A stretch of DNA of 57,018 bases from Podochytrium sp. JEL0797 (GCA_027596195.1 JADGJG010000060.1:1-57018), one strand, 5' to 3'. Positions 20,734 to 31,705 are shown, numbered from the stretch's first letter. Notes: a model not told the origin generated them from the sequence alone. Numbers and translations are program-made.

Positions 20734-22626
20734 TCAGTCCGTTATTTCTGGCGTCACCCAAACTCTCATTAGATTCGGAAGACTAAACTTTTCTTCAACC
20801 GCCACCGCAATATCACTAATCCTCGGCCCAGCCTTCAACGCAGTCGGAATAATTGTTTTGCGAAAGTCATTCAACGCACTCAAACGCAGTGGTTCCCATT
20901 TTTCAAACGCCTGCTTATGCGCAGAAATTGCATCTCTTAATGCTGTTGGAGATAGGAGGGGAGCGATTTCATTTTCTTGCGTTTCGTCGAAGCATTTTTG
21001 AAGTAAGGAAAAATCAAACTTGACTCGCCCTGCAGAAGATGCACGTCCAGCTGATGAAGCTCGATTTGCTGATTCTTGTCCAGCGGATGATGCCCTCGTT
21101 TCCATGCAATGTTGCTCGGTGTCAACATAGTTCAATTTCCGTTCAGACTTGTTGGAAGTTGACCCTGATTCAGTCGAGATTGATTTCGATTTACGGGTTT
21201 TGGAAACGCGTCTAGTATGTGATTCCAGTGGGATGGGCTTCGGTTTCACCGCCGCAGGAGGGGTTCCCAAAATGGCGGCACCCCGACGACCGGTTTTGAC
21301 CATTTCTTGAACCAAGTTTACTAAGTGGATTGAATCTGGGTCGAGTTCTTCGGTATCTATGACAGACATGGTGGGGATGCTCGGTTCGTTGTCAACACTC
21401 TCGTCTTCAGAACTGTCATCTGCATTGTCAAACTCGAATTTAAACTCGGATGCAACTTCAGACATTGCAGTGACGGATAATCTGGAAGACCCATTCACCG
21501 AATGTGTGCGTGGTCTCGCGATGGGATCGAGGAACGAGAATTTGCTCGATTTTTTTCTGTTTTTGTTGGCTTGGACCAGCATGTGTTTCTTTTGTGAGAG
21601 GCGTTCGAAGATTGCGTTTTGAACGGATTCTATTGACTGTGTGTGGTGAAGGTTGTGAGTTGGGGGTGTTGGTGGAAGACTATTTATTTTGCGACTCACC
21701 GGGCTTCCAGTTGCACCAATCGCCTCATCAGGATCCGGATACTTGGCTTTAAACATGCGAAACAAAACCTCCGTAGGATCATTCGAATAACTCTGTTGTT
21801 TCGCGGACTGGCTCCTTCGAAAATCAGTTGTAACCACACTGGTTGCGGCGCTTCTGATTTTCGCGGAATCATATCTCTGAGATACTGGAACGACTTTGGG
21901 ATTATATTCTGCTTTGATTTCGGCGAGTTGTTGGACTTGTCGTTTATAGGCGGATCCTTTGAAGAGGCGGGGTGTTGCTTGAGAAGATGATTCAACACGC
22001 GTGTTTTTTCGAGACCCCAGACTTTCTCGATCCGTATTCATCCCTCTCATTGATTCAGATAAGCGATTTGACGCAGATTCACTCCATGTGCTCATGCTCC
22101 GCTCTTTGGCGTTGAAGAAAGCAGACGACTTTCGAAGCGGAGAAGTGATGGAATCATTTGACAACGAAACGCTCTCCGGAATCACACTCTCCTGAATCAA
22201 TCTCTCCGAAGCAATATTCAAGTTCCGAAACGCGACAGAAGCTCGCGTGTTTGTTGTGCGCGATTTGGCGGAACTGAGTGGGGAGCTCAAATTGCTGGCC
22301 ATATTGCTGGGTACGGGACTCGATTCTGGGATAGAAAAGACGCGATCGTTTTGTTGCGTGTTGACGAGACCCGCGCTCAACGGCCTCGAATTTCTTCTCT
22401 CCATCCTCCTTGCATCTGCCAAGTCCTTCTCCAGAAACCTCACGTCTCCAATCACCGAAGCGAGAATTACACGTTCCGAAGCCATCAGCTCCAAGTCTCC
22501 ATGAACTCTGACTTTTGCCGAATGAATCCCCACGAGCGATCGTTTCCGGTCCTCCAGCCTTTCATGCCGGATTCTTTGAATTTCGAGATCATGAAGGACT
22601 CGTTTTTGGTCAAGGAGGGAAGCCAT
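20734..22626 (-). CDS. Unknown Ser-rich protein with N-terminal coiled coil
   Basis: This is a 630-aa open frame. The first ~80 residues are charged and helical (QKRVLHDLEIQRIRHERLED), suggesting a coiled coil. The middle is Ser/Thr/Arg-rich and low in complexity. An acidic stretch (DDSSEDESVDNEPS) and Ala/Ser repeats (ASSAGRASSAGR) precede a conserved-looking C-terminal region (FSLLQKCFDE through RVWVTPEITD). A perfect donor (gtgagt) and acceptor (cacacag) bound a 63-nt in-frame segment after GATGSP, so a 609-aa spliced form is equally possible. The start overlaps the divergent AAA gene's first codons; Met at 22484 would remove the overlap. The C-terminal region exists as a broken second copy at 28.3-28.6 kb. 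Family and function not recognised. Confidence 0.65.
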   Translation of the reverse strand: MASLLDQKRVLHDLEIQRIRHERLEDRKRSLVGIHSAKVRVHGDLELMASERVILASVIGDVRFLEKDLADARRMERRNSRPLSAGLVNTQQNDRVFSIPESSPVPSNMASNLSSPLSSAKSRTTNTRASVAFRNLNIASERLIQESVIPESVSLSNDSITSPLRKSSAFFNAKERSMSTWSESASNRLSESMRGMNTDRESLGSRKNTRVESSSQATPRLFKGSAYKRQVQQLAEIKAEYNPKVVPVSQRYDSAKIRSAATSVVTTDFRRSQSAKQQSYSNDPTEVLFRMFKAKYPDPDEAIGATGSPVSRKINSLPPTPPTHNLHHTQSIESVQNAIFERLSQKKHMLVQANKNRKKSSKFSFLDPIARPRTHSVNGSSRLSVTAMSEVASEFKFEFDNADDSSEDESVDNEPSIPTMSVIDTEELDPDSIHLVNLVQEMVKTGRRGAAILGTPPAAVKPKPIPLESHTRRVSKTRKSKSISTESGSTSNKSERKLNYVDTEQHCMETRASSAGQESANRASSAGRASSAGRVKFDFSLLQKCFDETQENEIAPLLSPTALRDAISAHKQAFEKWEPLRLSALNDFRKTIIPTALKAGPRISDIAVAVEEKFSLPNLMRVWVTPEITD

Positions 22627-25600
22627 TTTATCGATTGCAGATTGCTGTTTGCGGATTCGTGCGTCAAAGAATTGGCGGCGGCGGGTGTTGTCGGCCTATT
22701 TGACGCGTTTTTTGAGAAACTAATGCGGTACGAGTTTCAGGATGAAATAAGAACCTCGATATCCGCTGCGGTGAACACCGGATGGCTTCGAATCGCTGAA
22801 GCCGCGGACATCTCGACAAACTTTTATTTTTTTGGTTTTTGGCGAAGATCAATGTTTCTCGCTGTGTCTTCCCCGTCGATTCCACCCGCATCTGCACAAC
22901 TACCACGATCCCACATCGATAACCTCATTGCGAATTTACCCTCTGAATCTACTGGCTCCACGAATGAACGGCCACTGTTTGTTCGAGTGACTTGCTTGAC
23001 ACACGAAGACCAGGCCATTTTGATGCTCGAAGAAGCTTCCGAGTACGATATTTCTGATTCAAGTGATGTGATTGTGGTTCCTAAGTGGCTTGTGGATCAT
23101 TGGGGTGGGGCATCGACCCGTGTTTCCGTCGAGGTCGTGCAAGGTGTGGGGACTTTCGTGCTCGTCTTGCGGAACCTGATCTCGGATTTCTCATGCAGAT
23201 GTGCCATTAATTGCGAGTCGAATATGTATCTCGAATGTTTCGGTGGGCGTGTATTTCCCAACGACCAAAGGCCTCGCCGAACTCGCGTCAATGGGGGACG
23301 TGTCGGAATACACATCATGGATTGAAGACTTGAAATCGAACGTTTCAGACACTCAGATTGTACGTGCAAATGAATTAATCCGTTTCTTCGAAATCGCGTT
23401 ACTGAGCTTCAAATGATAGGTTCGAGTTGGGACAGTGTTTGCATCCAAATCGGATACGACGGTTGTGTTTCGCGTAGCCGAGATTGTATCGACTCATTCG
23501 CGGGTGAAAGGATCCTCCTTGTTTGTTATTGATGATTCTACGGCGGTGCAAGTCGTGAATGGGGACCGGTCGCAACTGCGCGTCGATGGTCGGAGTGGGT
23601 ATGACGCGCAGATGCAAGACCTTCAGGGCATGATTGGTATATACGCGACAGTTTGCTATGGCGCCCTGCTCATTCTCGAATTTCTGTTTTTGGGTTTCGC
23701 AGAATCGTGCGTGTTCAAGAGCGATTTGCATGCGCGACTGAATATCATTCCTCCGAAATCCGTGTTAATCACGGGCCCTGCAGGAGTCGGGAAATCGCAT
23801 TTGATCGAGTAAGACCCCCACTCTGCAGTTTCGAAATTGTCCGTGATTCTAACGATACTTTCCAAATAGTTCCGTCTTGAAACACCACCTCGGAATTGCT
23901 TCATTCACAGTCAATCTGTTTGATCTGGCCGTGTATTTGAATCGACTCGATAAGCAGGGGACACCGGCAGATCGCGAAACGGTGTGTCCGTTGCGGAAGG
24001 CAATCAATCGGGCGCGATGCGCGGCGCCTTCTGTAGTTGTTCTTGAGGAACTCGATTTGTTGTTGGACGGTAAACGACCTTGTTCTCACCCCTTCAAAGT
24101 TATTAATTCCAAAACGCAATTTTTAGAACCGGCTGGATTGAATATTGAGTTCACTTCCTGCATCTTACGGATCGCGTCCGAAATTGAGGCTGTAAAAGGG
24201 AGTGTTTGCGTACTCTGTTCTTGTCGATCTTCCGAGAATCTTCCAGCAACGTGGAAGCGAAGAGGCCAGAGTGGCGTTTTCAACTCGGAGATAACACTCG
24301 AAGTTCCATCTAGGTAAAACAAAAAAATGCGCTGCCGTGCTTTAATGGGAAGACCGTTCCTGATATCAGAAATTTCATCAGATCCATGAGAGAATCGATT
24401 TCAAACTCCCTCCTGTCTCGCGTTGCATTGGACCCGACGGATGAATCGATTCAGAAAAAGACCGGCGACATTTTGGATCGATACGCGTTTCGAATATCTC
24501 AGGTATGGAATAGACTCGCCTATATTTCTCTCCGTTGCAAAACCCTTACCCATAAACCGCCCAGGCCACCCCCGGATTCGTCGCCTCCGACATCAAAACC
24601 CTCATCACCCGTGCGAAACTCACGTCCACCCTTCGCCATTCTCATTCGAATCAAGTCGATTCGATGACGAGTCAGTTGGCAGGCTTGAATCTTAGTGGCG
24701 CAGACTCGCACGCGGTTTCATGGACACGCGATTTCCTCAAAGTCTTGCCGTTTGTGAAAGCGAGTCAATCAGTGGACACTGGATTCGACATGTCGAAACC
24801 CGACTTGCGGTGGGACAATATCGGGGGGTAAGAATAAATACATTCCGCGGTCACGCCTCCGTGGTATTTACTCAATCCACCCCACACACCACCCCACCAG
24901 ATACGAAAAAATCAAATCCAAACTCAATTCCCTCATCCTCCACCCCCTCACCCACCCGGAGTCTTACACCCGCCTCAACATCCCCCCACCCTCGGGTATC
25001 CTGTTGTACGGTCCCTCCGGATGCGGCAAGACCCTCCTCGCCCGCACGCTAGGCGCCACGTGTCCTCTCAACTGGATTTCCGTGAACGGGAGCACCGTGT
25101 TTTCGAAATACTTGGGCGAGTCTGAAGCGACTGTCCGCAGGATATTTGAACTCGCGAGGAAGGTGTCGCCTTGTATTATCTTTTTTGATGAGATTGATGT
25201 GTTGGGTGTTAGGAGAGGTGAGAATCATGTGTGCTTGGGTTTGTGGGGCTGACTTTTTGTTTTTGGCAGAGTGGACCGAAGACGGAGCTTCTGGAGTCAA
25301 CGAACGCGTCTTGTCAACCTTGTTGAATGAAATGGACGGCGTTGCAGAGCAAAAAGGTGTGATTGTAATTGGATCCACGAATCGTCCCGAGAAGCTCGAT
25401 GACGCGTTGCTTCGACCAGGTAAGCACAAATGACTCCTCCGGGACAATCCCCGAATCAAGCTAAATAGAATGCTCTTGGGATAGGTCGGTTGGACCACCA
25501 TTTACATGTTTCAATGCCTACCATGGAAGATCGCAAATCGATTTTGGAAATTTTGTTGAAGGACTCGGTCGTTGACGCGTCCCGTGTTGCGAGTGTGACG

Positions 25601-26038
25601 GAAGGTTTCACTCCCGCCGATTTAACCGTGCTCGTGCGTGAATCCAAATACCTGTTACTCCGAGAACGCGATGCATCCACGAACCAATCCACCACACTCG
25701 AATGGAAACACATTTCCGCCGCACTCTCGGGTGCTTTGAAGGGGGAGTTGGGGGAGGTGTTCAAGAAGGCGTTTGAGGTCGAGAGTGAAGACGAAGGGGT
25801 GGAAGATGCTGCACAGGCTGCGTTTTGGAAATCGTTTGGGGGAACGAGTGAAGGGACGTGGGCTGTTACTGCGTTTCAGCAGAGTATTGCAGAAGCGGCG
25901 GAGATGCGTGGTGTGTTGGGGTGTAGGCCTGGGTTTGATAAGGTGAATGGGGTGAATGGGGCGTGGTGGAGGCCAGGTGGGATTTCGGAGGAAGAAGCGG
26001 CCAAGTTTGTCAAGTTTGAGAGGGGCTCTAAAAAATAA
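22501..26038 (+). CDS. Double AAA+ ATPase, AFG2/SPATA5L1-like
   Basis: Eleven exons join in frame to about 704 aa (junctions at 23143/23199, 23359/23420, 23636/23703, 23808/23870, 24069/24127, 24313/24382, 24502/24565, 24827/24901, 25217/25270, 25419/25485). D1 has Walker A GPAGVGKS, a Walker B-like VVVLEELD and ends ATPGFVASDIKTL. D2 is better preserved: LRWDNIGG, GILLYGPSGCGKT, IIFFDEID, STNRPEKLDDALLRPGRLD and GFTPADL. Cdc48-class enzymes thread substrates. NERVLSTLLNEMDGV resembles SPATA5L1, a ribosome-maturation factor in animals; Pex1/Pex6 are weaker alternatives. D1 motifs are degenerate. Start codon uncertain because of overlap with the divergent gene. Confidence 0.8.
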
Positions 26039-26232
26039 AGAGCTTTGTGTTGCGAAGAGGGGGAAGCAGAAAAGGGAAGCAGAACGGAAGTGTCAGGGAA
26101 GAGTGTATGAGATTTCGAATACGAAACTGAACAAAATGACGATTGAAGGTATCCATTTTATTCTTCACACGATTCTAAACTCTGTACAATTCCAACACAT
26201 AAAGACATCACACCAGGGCACAATTGGGCACC

Positions 26233-26959
26233 TCATTGCATCTCCGCGTTGGAATGAAAAGTTGGAACAGAAAGAATTACATGAAGCGGTTCACTTGGAT
26301 CCAGCGAGCAGTTTGACTTGTTCTGGGTCTTTATGGCACTCCAAGCGTCCAGGAAAGCTGACAATGTGTGCTGGGATGGCAAATCCTGCGAAATGATTCC
26401 AATCAGCATTTTTGAATCCCAATGACGAAAGTAAGAAGCTACTCACTTCATCAATCGTAATATCCAGCTGTGGAAACACAACAACAACCTTACACTCGAT
26501 CTGGAACACGGACTTGAGCTGCAGAACAAAAAGGGTTAATGGGGACGAGAGGATCACTGGATCCCACTCGTTGATGTCTGAGTCTTGGTGTTGCTGGGTT
26601 GTTGAGGGAGAGAAGCTGAAGTAGTAAGGGTCGTTCTGGAACGTCAGGCAAAGCGAGGGGGTGCAAGAAGAAGAAGAAAAGGAGGTGGGGTTCAATTGGG
26701 GTGTGGTGTCGTCGACAATCAGGCCGTCCTCGTCAAAGCAGAGATTTGCAGTGTCCATCTCGTCCCAGTCGAGGAGTACTTCCTCTGGGGATGAGTCGAT
26801 GAGGGCCTCGTCGTCAGACTCATAATCGCTAGTGAGAGGGGCGTTGAGGAGGGTGTCGATCTCGGCGTCAGAGAGGAGTCGGTTGCTGTCGTCAAAGGAC
26901 TTGGTGGGGAGAGTGGTGTCAAGGGAGGGCGTGAGTGCGTGGTGGAACAGGGCGGTCAT
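26233..26959 (-). CDS. Unknown acidic protein
   Basis: Two exons (26959-26447 and 26385-26233) separated by a 61-nt intron (gtgagt to ttcgcag) give 221 aa. Without splicing the frame also stays open to a stop at 26291, giving 222 aa with a different tail; the consensus splice sites favour the spliced form, which ends in FHSNAEMQ. The N-terminal half is acidic and Ser/Thr-rich (SDYESDDEALIDSSPEEV). The second half has a beta-rich hydrophobic stretch (LTLFVLQLKSVFQIECKVVV). No signal peptide or membrane segment. Convergent with the AAA ATPase gene, 194 bp between stops. I do not recognise the family. Confidence 0.6.
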
Positions 26960-27241
26960 GGGGGGCGGCCGCAGTTTGGTCGTTTGTCAAAGGAAAAATG
27001 AAAGATCGGAAAATTTTCACATTGCAGGTGGGCTGAGGGGGTTGGCAGTGGGCCAGGGTGGGCAAGCAACTCGTTCCTGCACCCACCCTTCAATTTAATA
27101 TGATGAAGGAGAAAGAGAACGAATAAGGCTTCCGTGTATTCTCATATCGATTTTTCCTCTTTTTTTTCCTCTCTTTTTCCACAACGCACGTCGCTGATCA
27201 AGCAGAAAAACCCCCAAAAACACACACAGCGCCATAAATAA
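26960..27241. other. Intergenic
   Basis: This 280-bp stretch holds the leader of the acidic-protein gene on one side and the 3' flank of the double U-box gene on the other. A pyrimidine-rich run lies at about 27148-27182. Nothing else is seen. Confidence 0.4.
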
Positions 27242-27868
27242 TCACAAGTCACGCAGCCCATTCACAACCTTATCTACACTACTCTTTCTCACACCCTCCT
27301 TCAACTGCACCCCACTGATCCCCTTCAACACATGCATAAAACGCAACAAAGAAATATTAGGAACAAGAACACCAGAATACATTGGCATCTTGGTCACAGG
27401 AGACACGTGCGACCTCGTGCGGAAAAACAATTCAATCTCGCGCCTCTCATACGAGTGGCCATCCGCCGCAACCACGGGATCCACGAACGCAACACGCGAG
27501 AGTGGACACTTTGTGAGATGCATCAAGTCTTTGAGTGGGTCGTCGTGCTTCGAGGTTTCGAGAATGTCGGTCCACTCGGACACGAGGGACGCAATGACGA
27601 GGTTGGGTGTCACGGCACGCGATGGGAGTCTCTCGCCTGAGACGGGGGACAGCGGAAGCTCGTTGTGGAATTTGTTGATCCAAGATGTGAGAGCGCTGCG
27701 TTCGTACGTTTGTCCTTCCGAGTCGATCACGGGGTCTTCAAACATGCTCCAATTGATTGGGCATTTCAGGTGCTGGGTGATGGTGGTGACGGGTTCAAGG
27801 ATCGGAGGGGATCTCGTTTTCAAGAGGCGTTGTTTGAGCGTGTGGCGAGTGGCGCGGTTCGATTGCAT
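27242..27868 (-). CDS. Double U-box protein
   Basis: Intronless, 208 aa. The first U-box is at about residues 28-95 (CPINWSMFEDPVIDSEGQTY, then ERSALTSWINKF). The second is at about 118-190 (CPLSRVAFVDPVVAADGHSY, then ERREIELFF and SPVTKMPMYS). Two U-boxes in one short chain, with no coiled coil or repeat partner, is an unusual layout and resembles a minimal dimer-like E3. A truncated relative of the first half lies at 20225-20638. Substrates unknown. Confidence 0.85.
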   Translation of the reverse strand: MQSNRATRHTLKQRLLKTRSPPILEPVTTITQHLKCPINWSMFEDPVIDSEGQTYERSALTSWINKFHNELPLSPVSGERLPSRAVTPNLVIASLVSEWTDILETSKHDDPLKDLMHLTKCPLSRVAFVDPVVAADGHSYERREIELFFRTRSHVSPVTKMPMYSGVLVPNISLLRFMHVLKGISGVQLKEGVRKSSVDKVVNGLRDL

Positions 27869-28329
27869 CGATCAAAACAAAGATATATTTTCCGTTTCCA
27901 CATTTGTATTCAAATGGATACGATGAACCAAAAAGTTTGAGGTGCATAAAGCTTGAGTTTCCAAAATAACGCATGAAGTCTCCCATGTAAACTTGGGTAG
28001 TCAACGTAATATTATCACGACACCAACTACCACAAAAAGAATGCAAAAAGAACGCGCATTCAATTTGGGCCTTGCCATTTTCTTCTCAACTTCTCAAGGG
28101 GTTTCTCTTTCTGTACTTCCATGATCACGTCGCGCCGCCCGCGATATTCTTTGACACCCTCCGCAAAATTTATCCCCTTCATGCACCATCTCGAAATCTA
28201 AAGAATCCGGCTCGATTCTGGAACGACTACAAAATTCGCAGTACATACAGACTCAATTCGAGTGGCTTTAGAAATGCACTTCTCGCTGCTTGAGTTGATT
28301 GGAGACACGTATAGTTTCTTGAGAAGGAT
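27869..28329. other. Intergenic region upstream of the double U-box gene
   Basis: The ~90 bp nearest the U-box gene match the leader duplicated at 20225-20360, so this promoter region was copied with the gene. No supported gene in the remainder. Confidence 0.45.
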
Positions 28330-28622
28330 GGAGTCAAGTTTGATTTTTCCGTCCTTCAAAAATGCGTTCCCCGGATTTCGAGGAACCAGAAGACTTCGAA
28401 ATCATATCCCTCCTATCTCCAACCACACTGCGAGAGGCATCCACCGCTCATAAGCAGTTTATTGAAAACTGGGACCCCTGCGTTTGACCCCATTGAATTC
28501 CGACTGCTCCAAAAGCAGGTCCGAGAATCAGTGACATCGCAGTAGCCGTTGAAGAAAATTTCAGTCTCCCGACGATAATGCGAGTGTGGGTGACTCCAGA
28601 AATAGCCGACTGATGTTTATTC
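28330..28622 (+). pseudogene. Broken copy of the Ser-rich gene 3' end
   Basis: The plus strand encodes SLLSPTTLREASTAHKQF and, after frameshifts and stops near 28480, AGPRISDIAVAVEE and RVWVTPEIAD followed by a stop. These match the end of the gene at 20734-22626 (LLSPTALRDAISAHKQAF, AGPRISDIAVAVEE, RVWVTPEITD). DNA at 28331 (agtcaagtttgatttttcc) also matches. Its end faces the GTR1 stop 38 bp away. Confidence 0.85.
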
Positions 28623-28659
28623 AAGACGCGAAAAGAAAAATAAACTCGATGCCACCCTT

Positions 28660-30107
28660 TCATCTCATTTGCACTTGATTCCCTTGCTCAATCAGCTCAA
28701 AATGCTTTCTCGCAGAGTTGATATTCATCATTGTGGCAGCAGGTTCTGTGGAGGGAGAATCGAGTTTTCAAAATCAGATTCGATACACCCCAACCAAAAT
28801 AAAATACTTACGAATCGTAGGATCTGAAGTGACAACCATCACATACGTATTCGGAGTCAACACATCCACAAACGCCGAGAACCCCTTCCTCCGAACCTCC
28901 ATGCTCTGAAATTGGGCCTGATTCTTTGAACACGACAGTTTGAACTGTTTGATGATATTCGATACTTTTTCGAACCGCTGCGCGTCGGGGATCAATTGAG
29001 TCGTTGGTCTTTCAGCCTGTGATGGTGTGATGAGCAAACACACAATGAGCTGAGAACAAACGTACGGGCAAGAATTCGCTCCGCGTCGAATGCGAAATGA
29101 CGAGGAACGTGGTTCTCTCAAACAGAATAATCTCATCCGCGTCGCAAATTCGGCAAAAGTTTTCGAGCTGGGTTTCCAAGTACTTTACGTTCGGAATCAA
29201 CGAATACACGATCGAACTCCACGCCTGCGAATAAAAAACCTGCGTTCAGCAACAAACACAAGAATGGCACACCCCACCTTGTACAGAGTCTCATCCCAAA
29301 TCGAAGTCGCGAAACAAGTAATGTTGAGCGACCCAGCTCTCTCCCTGAGTTGCGCTTGGAGGTTTTTGAACACCTTTTCGACAATCGAATCAATACGCGT
29401 AATACCGAAACACAAACTCCTACCTCATCCCGTTGCCCCTCCTTCACCAAATCCATCTTATGAATCAAGCAAAAGATGTGCGCGTCCTTCGAATTGGCAC
29501 GAATCGCATCCAACGAGTTTTGAAAATACGACAAGTCCTTGTCCAATTCGCGGGATTCCACGTCAAAGATGTAAATGAGAACTTCAACGTTTCTGAAGAT
29601 CTGATCCCGTTGACTTGCGAAATAAGACTCCATAAACACGTCTTGGCTGTGCAAAAACGATGCTTCAGCGAATCGCTCCTTCCCTCCAAAGCACCGAGGT
29701 TCCCCCAAATCAATAACCCAGTATTACCCTCCACAGTCCCACAGGTTGAGCACGAGATTGCCAAGGAAGCGGACGTGAGAGTGTTCGATATCGACTAGTA
29801 AAAGACCAGTTAAGAAACCACCTGGTTGATCAACAACTCACTCGTTGCGCCCAACCGACGAGTATCTCTCGCAATGTAGTTTGCAAAGATGATGGATCGC
29901 ATCGATGTCTTTCCGCTGCCGCTCTTGCCCATCAACAGTACCTGTTTGGAGTGTGAGTCAGTGGGGAGTGCAGGCAAAAGCGAGGGAAGGGCCGTGTAGT
30001 AGTGCATGCTCATTCTTAGAGTCACACGGTGGGGAAGCTGCTTCCCAGAGGACACGCACCTTCTTTTTCATCGTGTTTCGTTTCGACGTGATTTCGAGCG
30101 GATTCAT
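28660..30107 (-). CDS. GTR1: Rag GTPase, RagA/Gtr1 type
   Basis: Eight exons (30107-30060, 29941-29842, 29794-29728, 29646-29424, 29373-29278, 29224-29066, 29016-28812, 28745-28660) join in frame to 327 aa, close to the usual Gtr1 length. The P-loop is GKSGSGKTS, the switch/G3 region is NLWDCGGQDVF, and G4 is HKMD. The C-terminal roadblock-type region ends [14 protein letters not shown], characteristic of RagA/Gtr1. Gtr1 pairs with Gtr2 on the vacuole and signals amino-acid sufficiency to TORC1. The first intron directly precedes the P-loop. The start overlaps the stop of the upstream frame (ATGA). A piece of its last exon is duplicated at 20645-20700. Assignment is firm. Confidence 0.93.
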
Positions 30108-30540
30108 TTTTGACGCGAAAAAAAGGTGGCAACGTCGGGCATCTTTGCGAACCCATTCATGAGGTCACACGCGTACTTTGCATTGTCCACCGCCCTCGAA
30201 TAGTGGCCAGAATCGCGTCCTAGTTCACACAAAGGTTGGATTACAAGGGGAAGATGGCATCTTCATTCCGTGATGACCAACTGCCTCGAACAGGAAAAAG
30301 GTAGTTGTAAAACAAATCGGGCTTGCTGTTGGCAATCTAAAACATTTGACACAGCGCGATTTAACGAACGAGTTTACCTTGATAAATTTGACTGAGAAAA
30401 AAGGTGACGAGATTTCTGGTATTCGAAATTCTCGAACTGTCCGAATCAATCTTCCCAAACACGCAAGCGCGATCGATAGCAGGGAATATAACTTCTCAAA
30501 ATACAAATCCGGTGTCAAAGGGAAATTCGCAAACAGAATC
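30104..30540 (-). pseudogene. Truncated gene remnant between GTR1 and Frizzled-like copy B
   Basis: Minus-strand exon-like frames read IPEISSPFFSVKFIK, then across a possible 41-nt intron KPDLFYNYLFPVRGSW, and finally in another frame LCELGRDSGHYSRAVDNAK with a stop that overlaps the GTR1 start codon. Codon use looks genic, but the 5' portion is missing where the Frizzled-like copy ends (its TGA overlaps an ATG here), and one frame change is unexplained. Likely the tail of an older gene cut by the Frizzled duplication. Family not recognised. Confidence 0.4.
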
Positions 30541-31705
30541 ATTGATTTGCTCCCGACAACAAATGTCTCCAATCCTCCACCATCCCACTCCCAAAAATCA
30601 ACGCCAAAAACGTTCCCACACTTGCCATGAGCATCATGCCTTGAATCACTTTGATAGTTTGATAATAATACGTCCAGAGCCACGACAAGATCACAGCAAA
30701 CACAACCGACAAAGCAATGGCTCGCCAATAATCCTTTACCATTTGAATGGCCACTTCTCTCCTTTTCTCCCTCCTTTTGATCCTCTCCTTTTTGGCCGCC
30801 TCAAGATCGACAGGAACGCGATCAATCCCTTTCACAAAACTCCCCTTTACCTGGTCAATACCATTCACAGTACTACCCTTTCCCTCACCCACTTGATTTT
30901 CCGATCTGTTGACTCGAGTATGATGACTCGAGATGCTACTACGGTCAAAAGTTCCTCCCATAGCTTCAACTGTAATTTTCGCCATGGCAGTTAATGTTCC
31001 CACGTGGACAATCAAGGCAGGAAACCCAAGCACAGCAATGGGGTATAAAAACAGAGCATTGGCGTATTCAGGGCCAAACAGGCATGATCTGCCGCTTGCT
31101 TCGATTTGGTTGAGGACCTGCATTGGAGGGGAAACAGGTCAGCAACATGCTCGAATTCGATTGCAACAAACCAGCAAGGCCACAACAGGAGCCGCACACG
31201 CGCCCCAGATAATGGAATGAAAATACGCATACTTGTCCGCCAGAAACTTGTTTCTCCACACAATATTCATATGAAGCGAAACCATGAAAAGCAACGCCCA
31301 AATAACAGTCAAATAAGCGCAGTATACGATAATGAACCCCTGCGTCGCGCAAACAAGGCTATTGCTTTGATTCGCGCTCGTGATTTCATCAACACAGGTA
31401 AATCGATTGACGTTTCCGGCATTGATTGTAAAGGCAAGGTGGAAAACGACCGCCACCGCTGAAAAGATCATGACAATCATTGCAGGATGTTTCCGTTTCT
31501 GCTTGAACATGACATACGACACGAGAAGATAACTGGCCCCAATTAAAGAGATGATATTCACGACATCGCAAATGAGATTGTGTGTGGCCACTGTTTGAGG
31601 GTCATAAAAAGAATACAGCTGCTGACAAGGCAAACAACAAGCGCCAACACACGCAAGACATTGGACGTGCCTCACGTTTTCGGGCTGAGCAAGTTTTGTT
31701 TGCAC
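30539..31705 (-). CDS. Frizzled-like 7TM protein lacking the Cys-rich domain (copy B)
   Basis: Exons 31705-31172 and 31117-30539 give 370 aa nearly identical to copy A over seven membrane segments (ISLIGASYLLVSYVMF through the final helix). It lacks the whole N-terminal Cys-rich domain and about 40 residues before the last helix (the DPSSVW to VVDG segment of A). The Cys-rich deletion joins DNA just after the ancestral start (cgcaagacattgg) to the linker, and leaves the ancestral ATG one base out of frame. Translation would need the ATG at 31705, which encodes an unrelated N-terminus. It may be a receptor fragment or an early pseudogene. Intron position is the same as in A. Confidence 0.6.

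Noticed and set aside
30104..30107. ATGA stop/start overlap as translational coupling
   Set aside because: Coupled translation is a bacterial pattern; here introns and fungal gene content show a eukaryotic nuclear locus.
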